Positions 1 through 5,832 of a stretch of 7,812 nt of DNA are shown piece after piece (position 1 is the first letter of the stretch; each line of letters opens with the position of its first letter). A program made the position numbers and the translations under genes. The stretch is from positions 1 to 7,812 of the forward strand of contig CALMIW010000341.1 in assembly GCA_937864275.1 (NCBI GenBank), written 5' to 3'. The DNA is from an uncultured Dehalococcoidia bacterium (GTDB lineage Bacteria; Chloroflexota; Dehalococcoidia; Tepidiformales; Tepidiformaceae). Under the pieces are notes generated by a model that ran no database searches, was not told where the DNA came from, and saw nothing but the letters and a program-made list of their open reading frames with translations.

Positions 1-24
1 CCGCCTGCGCCGAGGATGGGTTAC

Positions 25-42
25 GCCGGCGGACTCGCCGGC
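25..42. terminator. GC hairpin upstream of first gene
   Basis: A perfect 7-bp inverted repeat (GCCGGCG, loop GACT, CGCCGGC). It could be the terminator of a gene to the left or a leader structure. No T-run follows, so intrinsic termination is uncertain. Confidence 0.3.
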
Positions 43-53
43 CGCCCAACCGC

Positions 54-74
54 CCGGGGGGCCAAGGCCCCCGG
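54..74. terminator. Second GC hairpin in the 5' region of the first gene
   Basis: An inverted repeat of the form CCGGGGG-GCCAAGGC-CCCCGG with one bulged G. It ends 22 nt before the ribosome binding site of the first gene. With the hairpin at 25-42 it fills nearly all of the untranslated stretch 1-108. It may be a terminator for upstream transcription or a 5' leader structure. Confidence 0.3.
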
Positions 75-108
75 CGGGTCCCCCGGCCAGCCCAGAAAGG
101 AGATTTCG

Positions 109-573
109 ATGAACGCTCACGCCGTATCCACCCAGATCCTGTCCGGCACCTTCAAACACGGTGCCGGGCGCATCATCCTCCTCGCTCTCGGCTGCACGGT
201 TGCCGCCGTCGCGGTTGTCGCCGCGGTCGTGGTACGCCAGTCGTCGGGAGATGAGACATCTCCGAACGCCACCACTGCCGCGCAGGCGCAGGTACCTGCG
301 GCGGTCAGCCGGCCGGGGCGCCTTCCTGAAGCCACCGTCCGTACGACCTACTTCGTCGCCAGCCCCGAACATGCGGACGCGCTCCGGATCGGCATCGTCG
401 ATGCGAACGCCATCCGTCTGGCGGTGGGCGAACCGCTCATGCTCGACACGGTGCTGTTGGTCGCATCGGACGCCGAGGCGGAAGCCGCCCTGGCAGCCAT
501 CGTCGACGGGAACCGCCTCCTCGCCAGTCTCGGCGAGCCCGAGGAAAACGTCGTGGACCTCCGCGCCAACTGA
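109..573 (+). CDS. Small single-pass membrane protein of unknown function
   Basis: The protein has 154 aa. The start is ATG 109, preceded by AAAGGAG at 96-102 with 6 nt spacing; an in-frame ATG at 16 has no ribosome site and reads through two hairpins, so it is rejected. Residues 1-21 are a short cytosolic end with a few basic residues. Residues 22-42 are an uninterrupted Ile/Leu/Ala/Val membrane segment. A Ser/Thr/Ala/Pro-rich linker runs to about residue 75. The rest is a compact domain of about 75 aa whose alternating hydrophobic strands and Ala-rich helices suggest a small alpha/beta fold, ending in VVDLRAN. Topology is probably N-in with the domain outside the membrane. I do not recognise a named family. 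Two small secreted-protein genes follow, so an envelope role is a fair inference. Confidence 0.72.
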   Translation: MNAHAVSTQILSGTFKHGAGRIILLALGCTVAAVAVVAAVVVRQSSGDETSPNATTAAQAQVPAAVSRPGRLPEATVRTTYFVASPEHADALRIGIVDANAIRLAVGEPLMLDTVLLVASDAEAEAALAAIVDGNRLLASLGEPEENVVDLRAN

Positions 574-592
574 CCATCCGCCCGTGCCACCC

Positions 593-621
593 CCGGGGAG
601 CGCCGAAAAGGCACTCCCCGG
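593..621 (+). terminator. Hairpin terminator after the membrane-protein gene
   Basis: CCGGGGAG pairs with CTCCCCGG. Inside are one C/A mismatch, a further GCC/GGC pairing and a GAAAA loop. The stem starts 19 nt after the stop codon. There is no T-run, which is common for stems in GC-rich genomes, so it may terminate with help or act as a processing or stability stem. Confidence 0.45.
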
Positions 622-638
622 CTCGCTGGCGCCTACCC

Positions 639-665
639 GCGGGAGGGTCATCCCGCAAGGAGAAG
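639..665 (+). promoter_or_regulatory. Leader hairpin plus ribosome binding site, copy 1
   Basis: GCGGGA (639-644) pairs with TCCCGC (651-656) around a GGGTCA loop. AAGGAGAAG (657-665) follows directly, with GGAG 6 nt before ATG 669. The same arrangement recurs at 1418-1444 before the other secreted gene, with one base fewer in the loop. That makes it a likely conserved 5' element rather than chance structure. The hairpin abuts the ribosome site but does not cover it. Confidence 0.55.
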
Positions 666-668
666 AAA

Positions 669-1118
669 ATGTCTCGGAAACTCATCGTCGGCGCCGTGTT
701 CGCGCTCATCCTCAGCCTCACCAGCCTTGGGCTCGGCTCCAGGTCCGCCTCCGCCGAGGTCACCAACAACACGAGATTCCCATGGACGCTTTCGCTGGTG
801 AACCCTTGCAATGGGCTGACGCTGACGCTCACCGGCGAAGTCCACATGGTCTGGTACACCACACCAGACGGCCACACCATCATGCGCTACAACGCCCGGT
901 ACACCGGCACCGACACCGCTGGCGCGGAGTACATCGTCAAGGTCCGTCGGGTGATGGACCACGATCAGTGGCCATCGATGTTCCCGTTCGACGATCTCAT
1001 CGTCTATGAGGGGGTCAGTCTCGGCAAAGGCGAGAACTTCCAGGTCACCCTCACCGTGGAAGACTGGCCGGGGCCTGGATCGCCGGCGTATGCCGTCGAG
1101 TCCGTGTGCCGCGGCTGA
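669..1118 (+). CDS. Small secreted protein of unknown function
   Basis: The protein has 149 aa and starts at ATG 669, fixed by AAGGAGAAG just upstream. Residues 1-29 are a classical Sec signal peptide: SRK at the N-end, a hydrophobic core at 5-23, and a predicted cut after SASA (29/30). The mature part of about 120 aa is rich in beta-forming Thr/Val/Tyr. It carries an NPCNG motif at 45-49, a TGEVHMVW strand, a TPDGH turn and a TGTDTAGAEYIVKV strand. Its two cysteines, C47 and C147, lie at opposite ends and probably form a disulfide that closes a beta sandwich. From memory it resembles hypothetical secreted proteins of Chloroflexota and Actinomycetota with an NPC(T/N)G...LTG.VH pattern; I know no assigned function. 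Hairpins flank it on both sides, so it is probably transcribed alone. Confidence 0.75.
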   Translation: MSRKLIVGAVFALILSLTSLGLGSRSASAEVTNNTRFPWTLSLVNPCNGLTLTLTGEVHMVWYTTPDGHTIMRYNARYTGTDTAGAEYIVKVRRVMDHDQWPSMFPFDDLIVYEGVSLGKGENFQVTLTVEDWPGPGSPAYAVESVCRG

Positions 1119-1158
1119 CCGAAGCGGTCAGGGACCCGGGCTCGAGCAGGCCCGGGTC
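1116..1158 (+). terminator. Tandem hairpins at the end of the secreted-protein gene
   Basis: The first stem is TGACC/GGTCA with loop GAAGC (1116-1130) and contains the stop codon. Two nucleotides later a perfect 9-bp stem, GACCCGGGC/GCCCGGGTC (1133-1158), has an 8-nt loop. The second is the likelier terminator, although no T-run follows. Confidence 0.5.
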
Positions 1159-1417
1159 GGCCTCCGCTGATCTCCTCCTGGGCGTTCTATTTGCTCACGG
1201 CGTAGTGCCCATCCACAGATACGGCCTATCAGGCCTACTGGGCAGGCCTATTCGATCACTCGTCCCGCGATGGGGCAGCGCATTCATGATTTAGCCTGCT
1301 GCAGATTGGAATTACTAATGGAAAGCCAGGAACTGCCACCGGGTTCGAGCGCGGCCGTTACGAGTCGCCACGCCCGGTGCGGCCGTGCAAAGCCGCTCCG
1401 GCGATGGCCCCAGCCAC
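1159..1417 (+). other. Non-coding stretch between the two secreted genes
   Basis: I see no convincing gene here; the short open frames lack ribosome sites and normal composition. GGCCTA occurs three times (1223, 1232, 1245). TGCCCA (1206-1211) can pair with TGGGCA (1239-1244). The segment around 1285-1320 is relatively AT-rich and contains TACTAAT, a possible -10-like box without a clear -35. It most likely holds the promoter and 5' leader of the gene starting at 1448. Confidence 0.3.
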
Positions 1418-1444
1418 GCGGGAGGTCATCCCGCAAGGAGAAGG
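1418..1444 (+). promoter_or_regulatory. Leader hairpin plus ribosome binding site, copy 2
   Basis: GCGGGA (1418-1423) and TCCCGC (1429-1434) flank a GGTCA loop. AAGGAGAAGG (1435-1444) follows, with GGAG 7 nt before GTG 1448. It matches copy 1 at 639-665 almost base for base, and the similarity continues into the first codons, both encoding (S/F)RK(L/I)I. Confidence 0.55.
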
Positions 1445-1447
1445 AAA

Positions 1448-1687
1448 GTGTTTCGCAAAATCATCGCCAGCGCACTCGGTGCATTCGCCCTCGGACTCGT
1501 CGGACTCGGTCTCAGCAGTGCTGAGGCCTCGGGGCCACGCGAGACCCCCAATGGGCTTTGCGGAGCGGCCAACATGGTGAATCAGGCCGCAGCGCCACAC
1601 ATGATGGAGGCTATGACTCTCCACACGGCGGCCCAGGGAAATGCCGGCATGTACACCGCGGTGGCGGCCTCTGCCTGCAGCAACTGA
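1448..1687 (+). CDS. Very small secreted Met/His-rich protein
   Basis: The protein has 79 aa and begins at GTG 1448, chosen because AAGGAGAAGG sits 7 nt upstream and the product then opens with a signal peptide. An in-frame ATG at 1385 would put the leader hairpin inside the coding region. Residues 1-27 are FRK followed by a Gly/Ala/Leu core, with a likely cut after AEA. The mature peptide of about 52 aa has two cysteines, C38 and C77, near its ends, fitting one disulfide. Between them a segment is unusually rich in Met and His (M43, H51, M52, M53, M56, H59, M68). That spacing would suit metal binding such as copper, but this is speculation. I do not recognise a named family. Its signal peptide and leader resemble those of the secreted gene at 669. 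Confidence 0.68.
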   Translation: MFRKIIASALGAFALGLVGLGLSSAEASGPRETPNGLCGAANMVNQAAAPHMMEAMTLHTAAQGNAGMYTAVAASACSN

Positions 1688-1704
1688 TCTCTCAACGCGG
1701 CCAC

Positions 1705-1742
1705 CCCAGGGGCCGCGGAGGCTCGCCTGCGCGGCCCCTGGG
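1705..1742 (+). terminator. Strong 13-bp hairpin terminator
   Basis: CCCAGGGGCCGCG (1705-1717) pairs perfectly with CGCGGCCCCTGGG (1730-1742). After one G/G mismatch the stem continues as AGG/CCT around a CTCG loop. It begins 17 nt after the stop of the small secreted gene. There is no immediate T-run; TTCTAAGTTTT lies about 25 nt further on. This is the most stable stem in the window. Confidence 0.6.
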
Positions 1743-1786
1743 AGCGTCGGTCCGTTCCGCCCACCTTCTAAGTTTTCGCCAGCGGA

Positions 1787-1807
1787 GGGCCGGCAGGCTG
1801 CCGGCCC
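1787..1807. repeat. GC-rich inverted repeat before the hydrolase gene
   Basis: GGGCCGGC and GCCGGCCC flank AGGCT. A further inverted repeat, CGCCCGGG (1811-1818) with CCCGGGCG (1830-1837), follows and ends 12 nt before the -10 box of the hydrolase. The first may be a back-up terminator. The second lies where a regulator of the hydrolase promoter could bind. Confidence 0.35.
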
Positions 1808-1849
1808 CTTCGCCCGGGCCTCGAACGACCCCGGGCGTACCACTTCACG

Positions 1850-1855
1850 TATACT
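1850..1855 (+). promoter_or_regulatory. -10 box of a leaderless promoter (TATACT)
   Basis: TATACT ends 7 nt before GTG 1863, so transcription would start at or beside the start codon. No Shine-Dalgarno sequence lies between, and no good -35 is visible. The same geometry recurs before 2788 and 7743. Confidence 0.5.
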
Positions 1856-1862
1856 CCCTTCC

Positions 1863-2726
1863 GTGACTGCTCCTGACGCCCATCCCCACGCCACCGGCGA
1901 AGACGGCTACCTGACGATTCACGGCCTGCGCCACCATTACGTGCGCTGGGGCGATGTCGCGAACGACCCCGTCGTGTTCCTTCACGGGCTGATGAACAAC
2001 GGCCGCTACTGGGAGCACATCGCCGAACGCTTCACGGACCGCTACTCGGTCTTTGCGCCCGACCTCCGCGGCCACGGCGAAAGCGAGCACGCACCCGGCG
2101 GATACCTCGTCTGGGCCTTCGCCATGGACCTCCGCGGCTTCGTAGAAGAGATGGACTTCGAGTCGTTCGACCTCGTCGCCCACAGCATCGGCAGCCGCGT
2201 CGCCATGTCCTACGCCCGCGACCACAGCCACCGCCTGAACCACCTCGTCCTCGCCGACATGGGCCCCCAGATGGCCGACCAGGGCGCGCGCGGCATCCGC
2301 CGCAGCACCGGCGATGCCCAGAAGACGCCAGGCTTCACCACCGAGGAGGAGGCGCTCGCGCACTTCGCGACCCTCTACCCCGGTAAGCCCAGGGAGTTCC
2401 TGGAACGCCAGGTCGGCGCCTCGCTCACGCTGGATGAAGCGACCGGGAACCTCGTCTTCCGCTTCGACCCCTCGATCCACCAGGCCACCGGCCGCGGCGC
2501 CATCGCCGAGATCCCATATCTCTGGGAAAGCCTCGAGCACATCAAATGCCCGACGCTCGTCATCCGCGCCGAAAAGAGCAAGGTGCTCTCGCGCGAAATC
2601 GCCGAGCAAATGGTCCAGCGACTGCCCAACGGCCGCTTCATCGAAATCCCCGAGGCCGGCCACCAGGTGCCGCTCCACCAGCCGGACGCGTTCAGCACGG
2701 CGGTACGCGAGTTCCTCGCGGAGTAG
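1863..2726 (+). CDS. Alpha/beta-fold hydrolase
   Basis: The protein has 287 aa. GTG 1863 is the chosen start because TATACT lies 7 nt upstream and the fold begins soon after; a longer frame from 1641 would run through the terminator. Visible parts of the alpha/beta-hydrolase fold are the oxyanion strand VVFLHG (37-42), APDLRGHGES (65-74), the nucleophile elbow AHSIGS with S108, and EAGHQVPLHQP with catalytic H267. A cap region of Glu-rich helices lies at about 135-225. The acid is unclear: where many relatives have Asp after strand 6 (RG..SDVLS), this protein reads RAEKSKVLS, leaving E237 as the nearest candidate. The substrate cannot be named; esterase, C-C hydrolase or haloperoxidase-like roles are all possible. 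The enzyme is cytosolic, with no signal peptide. The Uma2 gene follows after 61 nt with its own promoter-like box. Confidence 0.88.
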   Translation: MTAPDAHPHATGEDGYLTIHGLRHHYVRWGDVANDPVVFLHGLMNNGRYWEHIAERFTDRYSVFAPDLRGHGESEHAPGGYLVWAFAMDLRGFVEEMDFESFDLVAHSIGSRVAMSYARDHSHRLNHLVLADMGPQMADQGARGIRRSTGDAQKTPGFTTEEEALAHFATLYPGKPREFLERQVGASLTLDEATGNLVFRFDPSIHQATGRGAIAEIPYLWESLEHIKCPTLVIRAEKSKVLSREIAEQMVQRLPNGRFIEIPEAGHQVPLHQPDAFSTAVREFLAE

Positions 2727-2775
2727 GGCACGCAAAGGGGCGCCGCGGCGCGAGGAGACGGCCACTTCCGACTGC

Positions 2776-2781
2776 TACACT
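2776..2781 (+). promoter_or_regulatory. -10 box of a leaderless promoter (TACACT)
   Basis: TACACT is followed by GTGCAC and then ATG 2788. The six-nt gap puts the probable transcript start at the start codon. The nearest GGAG-like sequence is about 30 nt upstream and too far to act as a ribosome site. No convincing -35 is seen. Confidence 0.45.
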
Positions 2782-2787
2782 GTGCAC

Positions 2788-3369
2788 ATGGTGCTGAAGA
2801 CGCGTACCACGCTGGCGGAGTTCCTCGCCCTCCCCGAGACGAAGCCGTACCTCGAACTCATGGACGGGGAGGTCTTCGAAAAGCCGATGCCCGGGCGAAA
2901 GCATAGCCGCATGACAACCTGGCTCATCCACCTGCTCCTGGGCTACCTCGAGCAGACCGGTGAGGGCTTCGTCGACAACGAACTGGTGCACGAGTATCCA
3001 GACGAAGAATGGGTCTTCTTGCCCGATGTATCGGTCACCCTTTCCGATCGGCTCCCAGACGCCCCTGCTGATTCAGACGACGGGCCAGTCGCAATCCTGC
3101 CGGACTTCGCCATCGAGGTCGTCTCGCCCTCCGATAAGCCTGGGCGCTTGCAACGCAAGATCGCTCACTACATGCGATCCGGCGTGCGGCTCCTCTGGGT
3201 GATCGACCCCGAAACAGAGACGGTGACGGTCTGGGAGCCGGGGGCGCTTCCGCGGGAATATGCGGCCAGCGAACGCCTGGATGCCCGGCCCGTCCTCTCC
3301 GATTTCGAAGTCGATCTCGCGCAGCTGTTTGCTCAACTACACCGCAGCGGGCGAAAGAGCCGCCCTTAG
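2788..3369 (+). CDS. Uma2 family (DUF820) PD-(D/E)XK nuclease-like protein
   Basis: The protein has 193 aa, the usual size for the family. The start at ATG 2788 gives MVLKTRTTLAEFLALPE, a typical Uma2 opening. Family landmarks in order are YLELMDGEVFEKPMPGRKHS (21-40), FLPDVSV with D80, PDFAIEVVSPSD with E110, QRKIAHYMRSGVRLLWVIDP (122-141) with K124, and TVTVWEPG. D80, E110 and K124 match the expected metal and catalytic residues of the PD-(D/E)XK fold, so the active site looks intact. The biological role of Uma2 proteins is unsettled; they occur in many paralogous copies in cyanobacteria and Chloroflexota and have been suggested to be linked to mobile DNA. No transposase or toxin-antitoxin partner is adjacent here. 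The stop overlaps the convergent carotenoid oxygenase stop (TTAG, 3366-3369). Confidence 0.9.
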   Translation: MVLKTRTTLAEFLALPETKPYLELMDGEVFEKPMPGRKHSRMTTWLIHLLLGYLEQTGEGFVDNELVHEYPDEEWVFLPDVSVTLSDRLPDAPADSDDGPVAILPDFAIEVVSPSDKPGRLQRKIAHYMRSGVRLLWVIDPETETVTVWEPGALPREYAASERLDARPVLSDFEVDLAQLFAQLHRSGRKSRP

Positions 3370-4832
3370 CGCTGCGCCTGGATTCGCTCCTCGCTGATCC
3401 ATGCGCCGTGGAAACCGTACGGGACGCGTTGTGGCAACTGGACGCGCGCCACCGGCGCCGCCTCCATGTTCAGCGCGTCCACCACCACGAACTCGCTTCC
3501 GCCGGTGTTGCCGTCGTACACGTAGGTCACCACCCAGCCGTCGTCCTCCGACTTCGCGTTTGGCCGGGGCACGAAGACGCCCTCGCCGCCGAAGCGATTC
3601 GGCCCATGAAGGTGGACCCTGTTCTTGCCGGTGTGCAGGTCGTACTTGATCAGCGCATCGGCCTCGGGCATCCCGGCCTGGCCGCCGAAGCGGGCGTTGT
3701 AGCCGAATCGCGCTTCGTACCCGACGAGTGAATCATGGACGCGGGGGAAGTCGCTCGGCTGGTCGTCGAGCGGCCCTTCTTTCACGTCGCCGGTCTTCGT
3801 GTTGAAGCGCCAGCGGTAGAGCGACTGCTGCGAGTCCTCGCGGATCATCCGGCGCGATTCCGGGGTTGGCGCCGTCGTCGAATCCAGCGAGCCCATGTCG
3901 AAATCCTCCATCCGGCAGGCATCGAGGATCACCTCGTCGCCCTGTTCGAAGGCGTTGAGCGTGTGGAACACGTAGCACGAAGGCGCTTCGAACCAGCGCA
4001 CCTCGCTCCCCTGCGCATGGCGCGGCAACAGGCCGAAGCGCGCGGGCAGGTCGCGGTTGAAATACAGCGGGCTCTCGCCCTTCATCGCCCGCTGCATGTC
4101 GAACACCAGCGGAAGGTCCATGAAGATCGAGTAGTGCTCGCTCACGGCGAAGTCGTGCATCATCACGCCGCGCGGCAGGTCGATCGGCGTCGTCATCGTG
4201 ATCTCCCCGTCCGGAGAGACCGTCGAGTACTGGAGGTACGGCACTTTCGCACCGCCCTTCGCCATGTCGAATCCCATCATGTTGTAGCCGAAGAACAGCA
4301 TTTCGCCGGTCTTCTCATCTACCTTGGGGTGGGCAGTGAAGGCATGTATCAGCTTGCCGTTGTAGTCGTAGGTCCCGGGCGTCTCGAGCCCGGGGAGCTT
4401 CACGATGTGGGGGTCGCCGGCCTCCCACAGGGTCATCAGCTTCCCGTCGTGCCAGACGAGCGCCGTGTTCCCGGTGTTGCCCCGGCTCGGGCCGTTTGGG
4501 TTGTCGAATTCAGGAGCTCCGAGCGTGCTGCCCCAGAGCGCGCGGCCGGCCGCCTTCTCTTTCTCGTACGCCCAGGTGCGCACGTAGCGGTTCCGGTAGC
4601 TCGCCTTCCCATCCTTGATGCGGACGCCATGGAGCATGCCGTCGCCGCCGAACCAGTGATAGCCCTTGATCACGTCGAACTGCGGGTTCGGCCCGGTCCG
4701 GACGAACATGCCCTCGAGCCCGGCCGGCAGCTCGCCGATGAGCGGCAAGTCCTCCGCCTGCACCTCTTCGCGCACCGGGGCGAAGTTGCCTTCGAGGAAT
4801 GGGCTCACCACTTTTTCTTCAGCCATGACCAT
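3366..4832 (-). CDS. Carotenoid oxygenase family dioxygenase
   Basis: The protein has 488 aa from ATG 4832, preceded by GGAG (4845-4842) with 9 nt spacing. An in-frame ATG at 4901 directly follows the protease stop (TGAATG) and would add 23 residues; it has no ribosome site but could be coupled. The family is a seven-bladed propeller with a non-haem Fe(II) held by four His, cutting a double bond of carotenoids, apocarotenoids or stilbenes with O2. All four ligands are visible: H168 (FTAHPK), H226 (MMHDFAVSE), H290 (YVFHTLNAFE) and H475 (VPYGFHGAWI). Second-shell E137 (LWEAGDPH) and E417 (GGEGVFVPR) are present; the third position reads SDFPRV, with Asp where Glu is usual. The N-terminal signature RTGPNP and HWFGGDGMLHGV is intact. 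There is no signal peptide. Substrate cannot be assigned, and no carotenoid biosynthesis gene is in view. Confidence 0.93.
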   Translation of the reverse strand: MVMAEEKVVSPFLEGNFAPVREEVQAEDLPLIGELPAGLEGMFVRTGPNPQFDVIKGYHWFGGDGMLHGVRIKDGKASYRNRYVRTWAYEKEKAAGRALWGSTLGAPEFDNPNGPSRGNTGNTALVWHDGKLMTLWEAGDPHIVKLPGLETPGTYDYNGKLIHAFTAHPKVDEKTGEMLFFGYNMMGFDMAKGGAKVPYLQYSTVSPDGEITMTTPIDLPRGVMMHDFAVSEHYSIFMDLPLVFDMQRAMKGESPLYFNRDLPARFGLLPRHAQGSEVRWFEAPSCYVFHTLNAFEQGDEVILDACRMEDFDMGSLDSTTAPTPESRRMIREDSQQSLYRWRFNTKTGDVKEGPLDDQPSDFPRVHDSLVGYEARFGYNARFGGQAGMPEADALIKYDLHTGKNRVHLHGPNRFGGEGVFVPRPNAKSEDDGWVVTYVYDGNTGGSEFVVVDALNMEAAPVARVQLPQRVPYGFHGAWISEERIQAQR

Positions 4833-4852
4833 CGCGGCATTCTCCAGGACCT

Positions 4853-4882
4853 TGGATAGGCGCGTATTGGAGCACATTCCAA
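4853..4882 (-). promoter_or_regulatory. Possible promoter for the carotenoid oxygenase
   Basis: On the minus strand TTGGAA (4882-4877) and TATCCA (4858-4853) are separated by 18 nt. This would start transcription about 14 nt before ATG 4832, just upstream of its GGAG. The match to consensus is only moderate (4/6 and 3/6). Confidence 0.28.
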
Positions 4883-4901
4883 AGACGATTGGTAGGCGCA
4901 T

Positions 4902-5735
4902 TCACCGCAGCGATCGGTCCGCCAGTGCCTCCAGGATCGGCAGCGCCGTATCGATAGCGATGGCGAACCCGATGTTCTCCGCCGTCAGCGTCCCGGCTGA
5001 ATTGATGCCGACGAGCTCGCCGTTCCGGTCCACCAGCGGCCCGCCGGAATCGCCTTCGTTGATCGCGGCGTCGGTCTGGATCAGGTCCTCCAGGATGTTC
5101 CCCCCGGAGGTGTACACCGAGCGTTTCAGCGCGGAAACAATGCCCATCGTGGCCGTTGGGCCGCCCTCGAGCGCCAGCGCGTTGCCAACCGCCACCACCA
5201 GGTCGCCCACTCGCAGGTCCGACGAATCTCCAAACGTGATCGGCGAGAGGCCGTCGCGGTCCGCCTCGAGGACGGCGAGATCTTCGCCCTCATCCATACC
5301 CAACAAGGCAGCCCGTACCGATTCGCCATCCGAGAACGTGACCGTGATTGTGGTTGCATCGGCCACCACGTGGGCGTTCGTTGCTATCAGCCCGTCCTCC
5401 GTCAGGACGATGCCCGTGCCCGCGCCCTCTTCCGTGATTGTCCGTGGCCCTTCGCTGATCCGGCGGACGACGTCGATGGTCACGACCGACTGGCGCAGGT
5501 CTTCGATCATCGTCGGGATGTCCGGGAAAGCCGGCGGCGCTCCGTTGCCGGGCGCGAGGCCGTCGTCGTCATCCAGCGCCGCGGCGACAATCCCGCCGGC
5601 GATCCCGCCGGCCACCAGGGCCGCGACGATCAGGCCGGCGAGCAGCTTCAGGCCGACCCCGGGGCGGCCCGTGCCCGTGCCGGCCATCCCCGGGGCCGGG
5701 ACGGCAGACAGTTCATCGGGGGGTTCAGGAGCCAT
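4902..5735 (-). CDS. Membrane-anchored S1C (HtrA/DegP-like) serine protease without PDZ domain
   Basis: The protein has 277 aa from ATG 5735, with GAGGA 4 nt upstream. Longer in-frame starts (5786, 6014) run into the palindrome or the aldolase gene. Residues 1-30 are a Pro/Gly-rich cytosolic tail, and 31-54 form one membrane helix (LLAGLIVAALVAGGIAGG). After a DDDD-containing linker the trypsin-like domain lies outside the membrane. The triad is clear: H122 (IATNAHVV), D152 (EDLAVLEAD) and S230 (NEGDSGGPLV). The domain ends with the family sequence ENIGFAIAIDTALPILEAL at 253-271, and the frame stops six residues later. HtrA proteins usually carry one or two PDZ domains here for substrate choice and oligomer control; this one has none, as some Chloroflexota and Actinomycetota members do. 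The likely role is envelope protein quality control. It lies 97 nt after the aldolase-like gene and 69 nt before the oxygenase. Confidence 0.92.
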   Translation of the reverse strand: MAPEPPDELSAVPAPGMAGTGTGRPGVGLKLLAGLIVAALVAGGIAGGIVAAALDDDDGLAPGNGAPPAFPDIPTMIEDLRQSVVTIDVVRRISEGPRTITEEGAGTGIVLTEDGLIATNAHVVADATTITVTFSDGESVRAALLGMDEGEDLAVLEADRDGLSPITFGDSSDLRVGDLVVAVGNALALEGGPTATMGIVSALKRSVYTSGGNILEDLIQTDAAINEGDSGGPLVDRNGELVGINSAGTLTAENIGFAIAIDTALPILEALADRSLR

Positions 5736-5780
5736 CGGGTCCTCGATCGCCGGTGATCGCAGACAGCGTGCGCTATCCGT

Positions 5781-5798
5781 CGGCATCCCGGGATGCCG
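5781..5798. promoter_or_regulatory. 18-bp perfect palindrome upstream of the protease
   Basis: CGGCATCCCGGGATGCCG is self-complementary over all 18 bases. It lies between the aldolase-like stop (5833) and the protease start (5735), 45 nt upstream of the latter. A perfect dyad with no spacer suits a dimeric regulator site better than an RNA hairpin. The bound factor is unknown. Confidence 0.4.
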
Positions 5799-5832
5799 CT
5801 TCGCCGATGGTTTTCCGCCCGTTCGGGCAGAA

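Noticed and set aside
161..1009. A 282-codon + strand open frame
   Set aside because: It overlaps two better-supported small genes with signal or membrane segments and ribosome sites, and its Arg/Pro/Ser/His composition is shadow-like.
1340..1360. GGTTCGAGC resembling a tRNA T-arm
   Set aside because: No acceptor, D-arm or anticodon stem can be drawn around it.
1845..2765. A 306-codon minus-strand open frame
   Set aside because: It is the antisense image of the alpha/beta hydrolase and has no recognisable domain.
3735..4859. A 374-codon + strand open frame
   Set aside because: It is antisense to the carotenoid oxygenase, rich in Arg/His/Val, and has no motifs or ribosome site.
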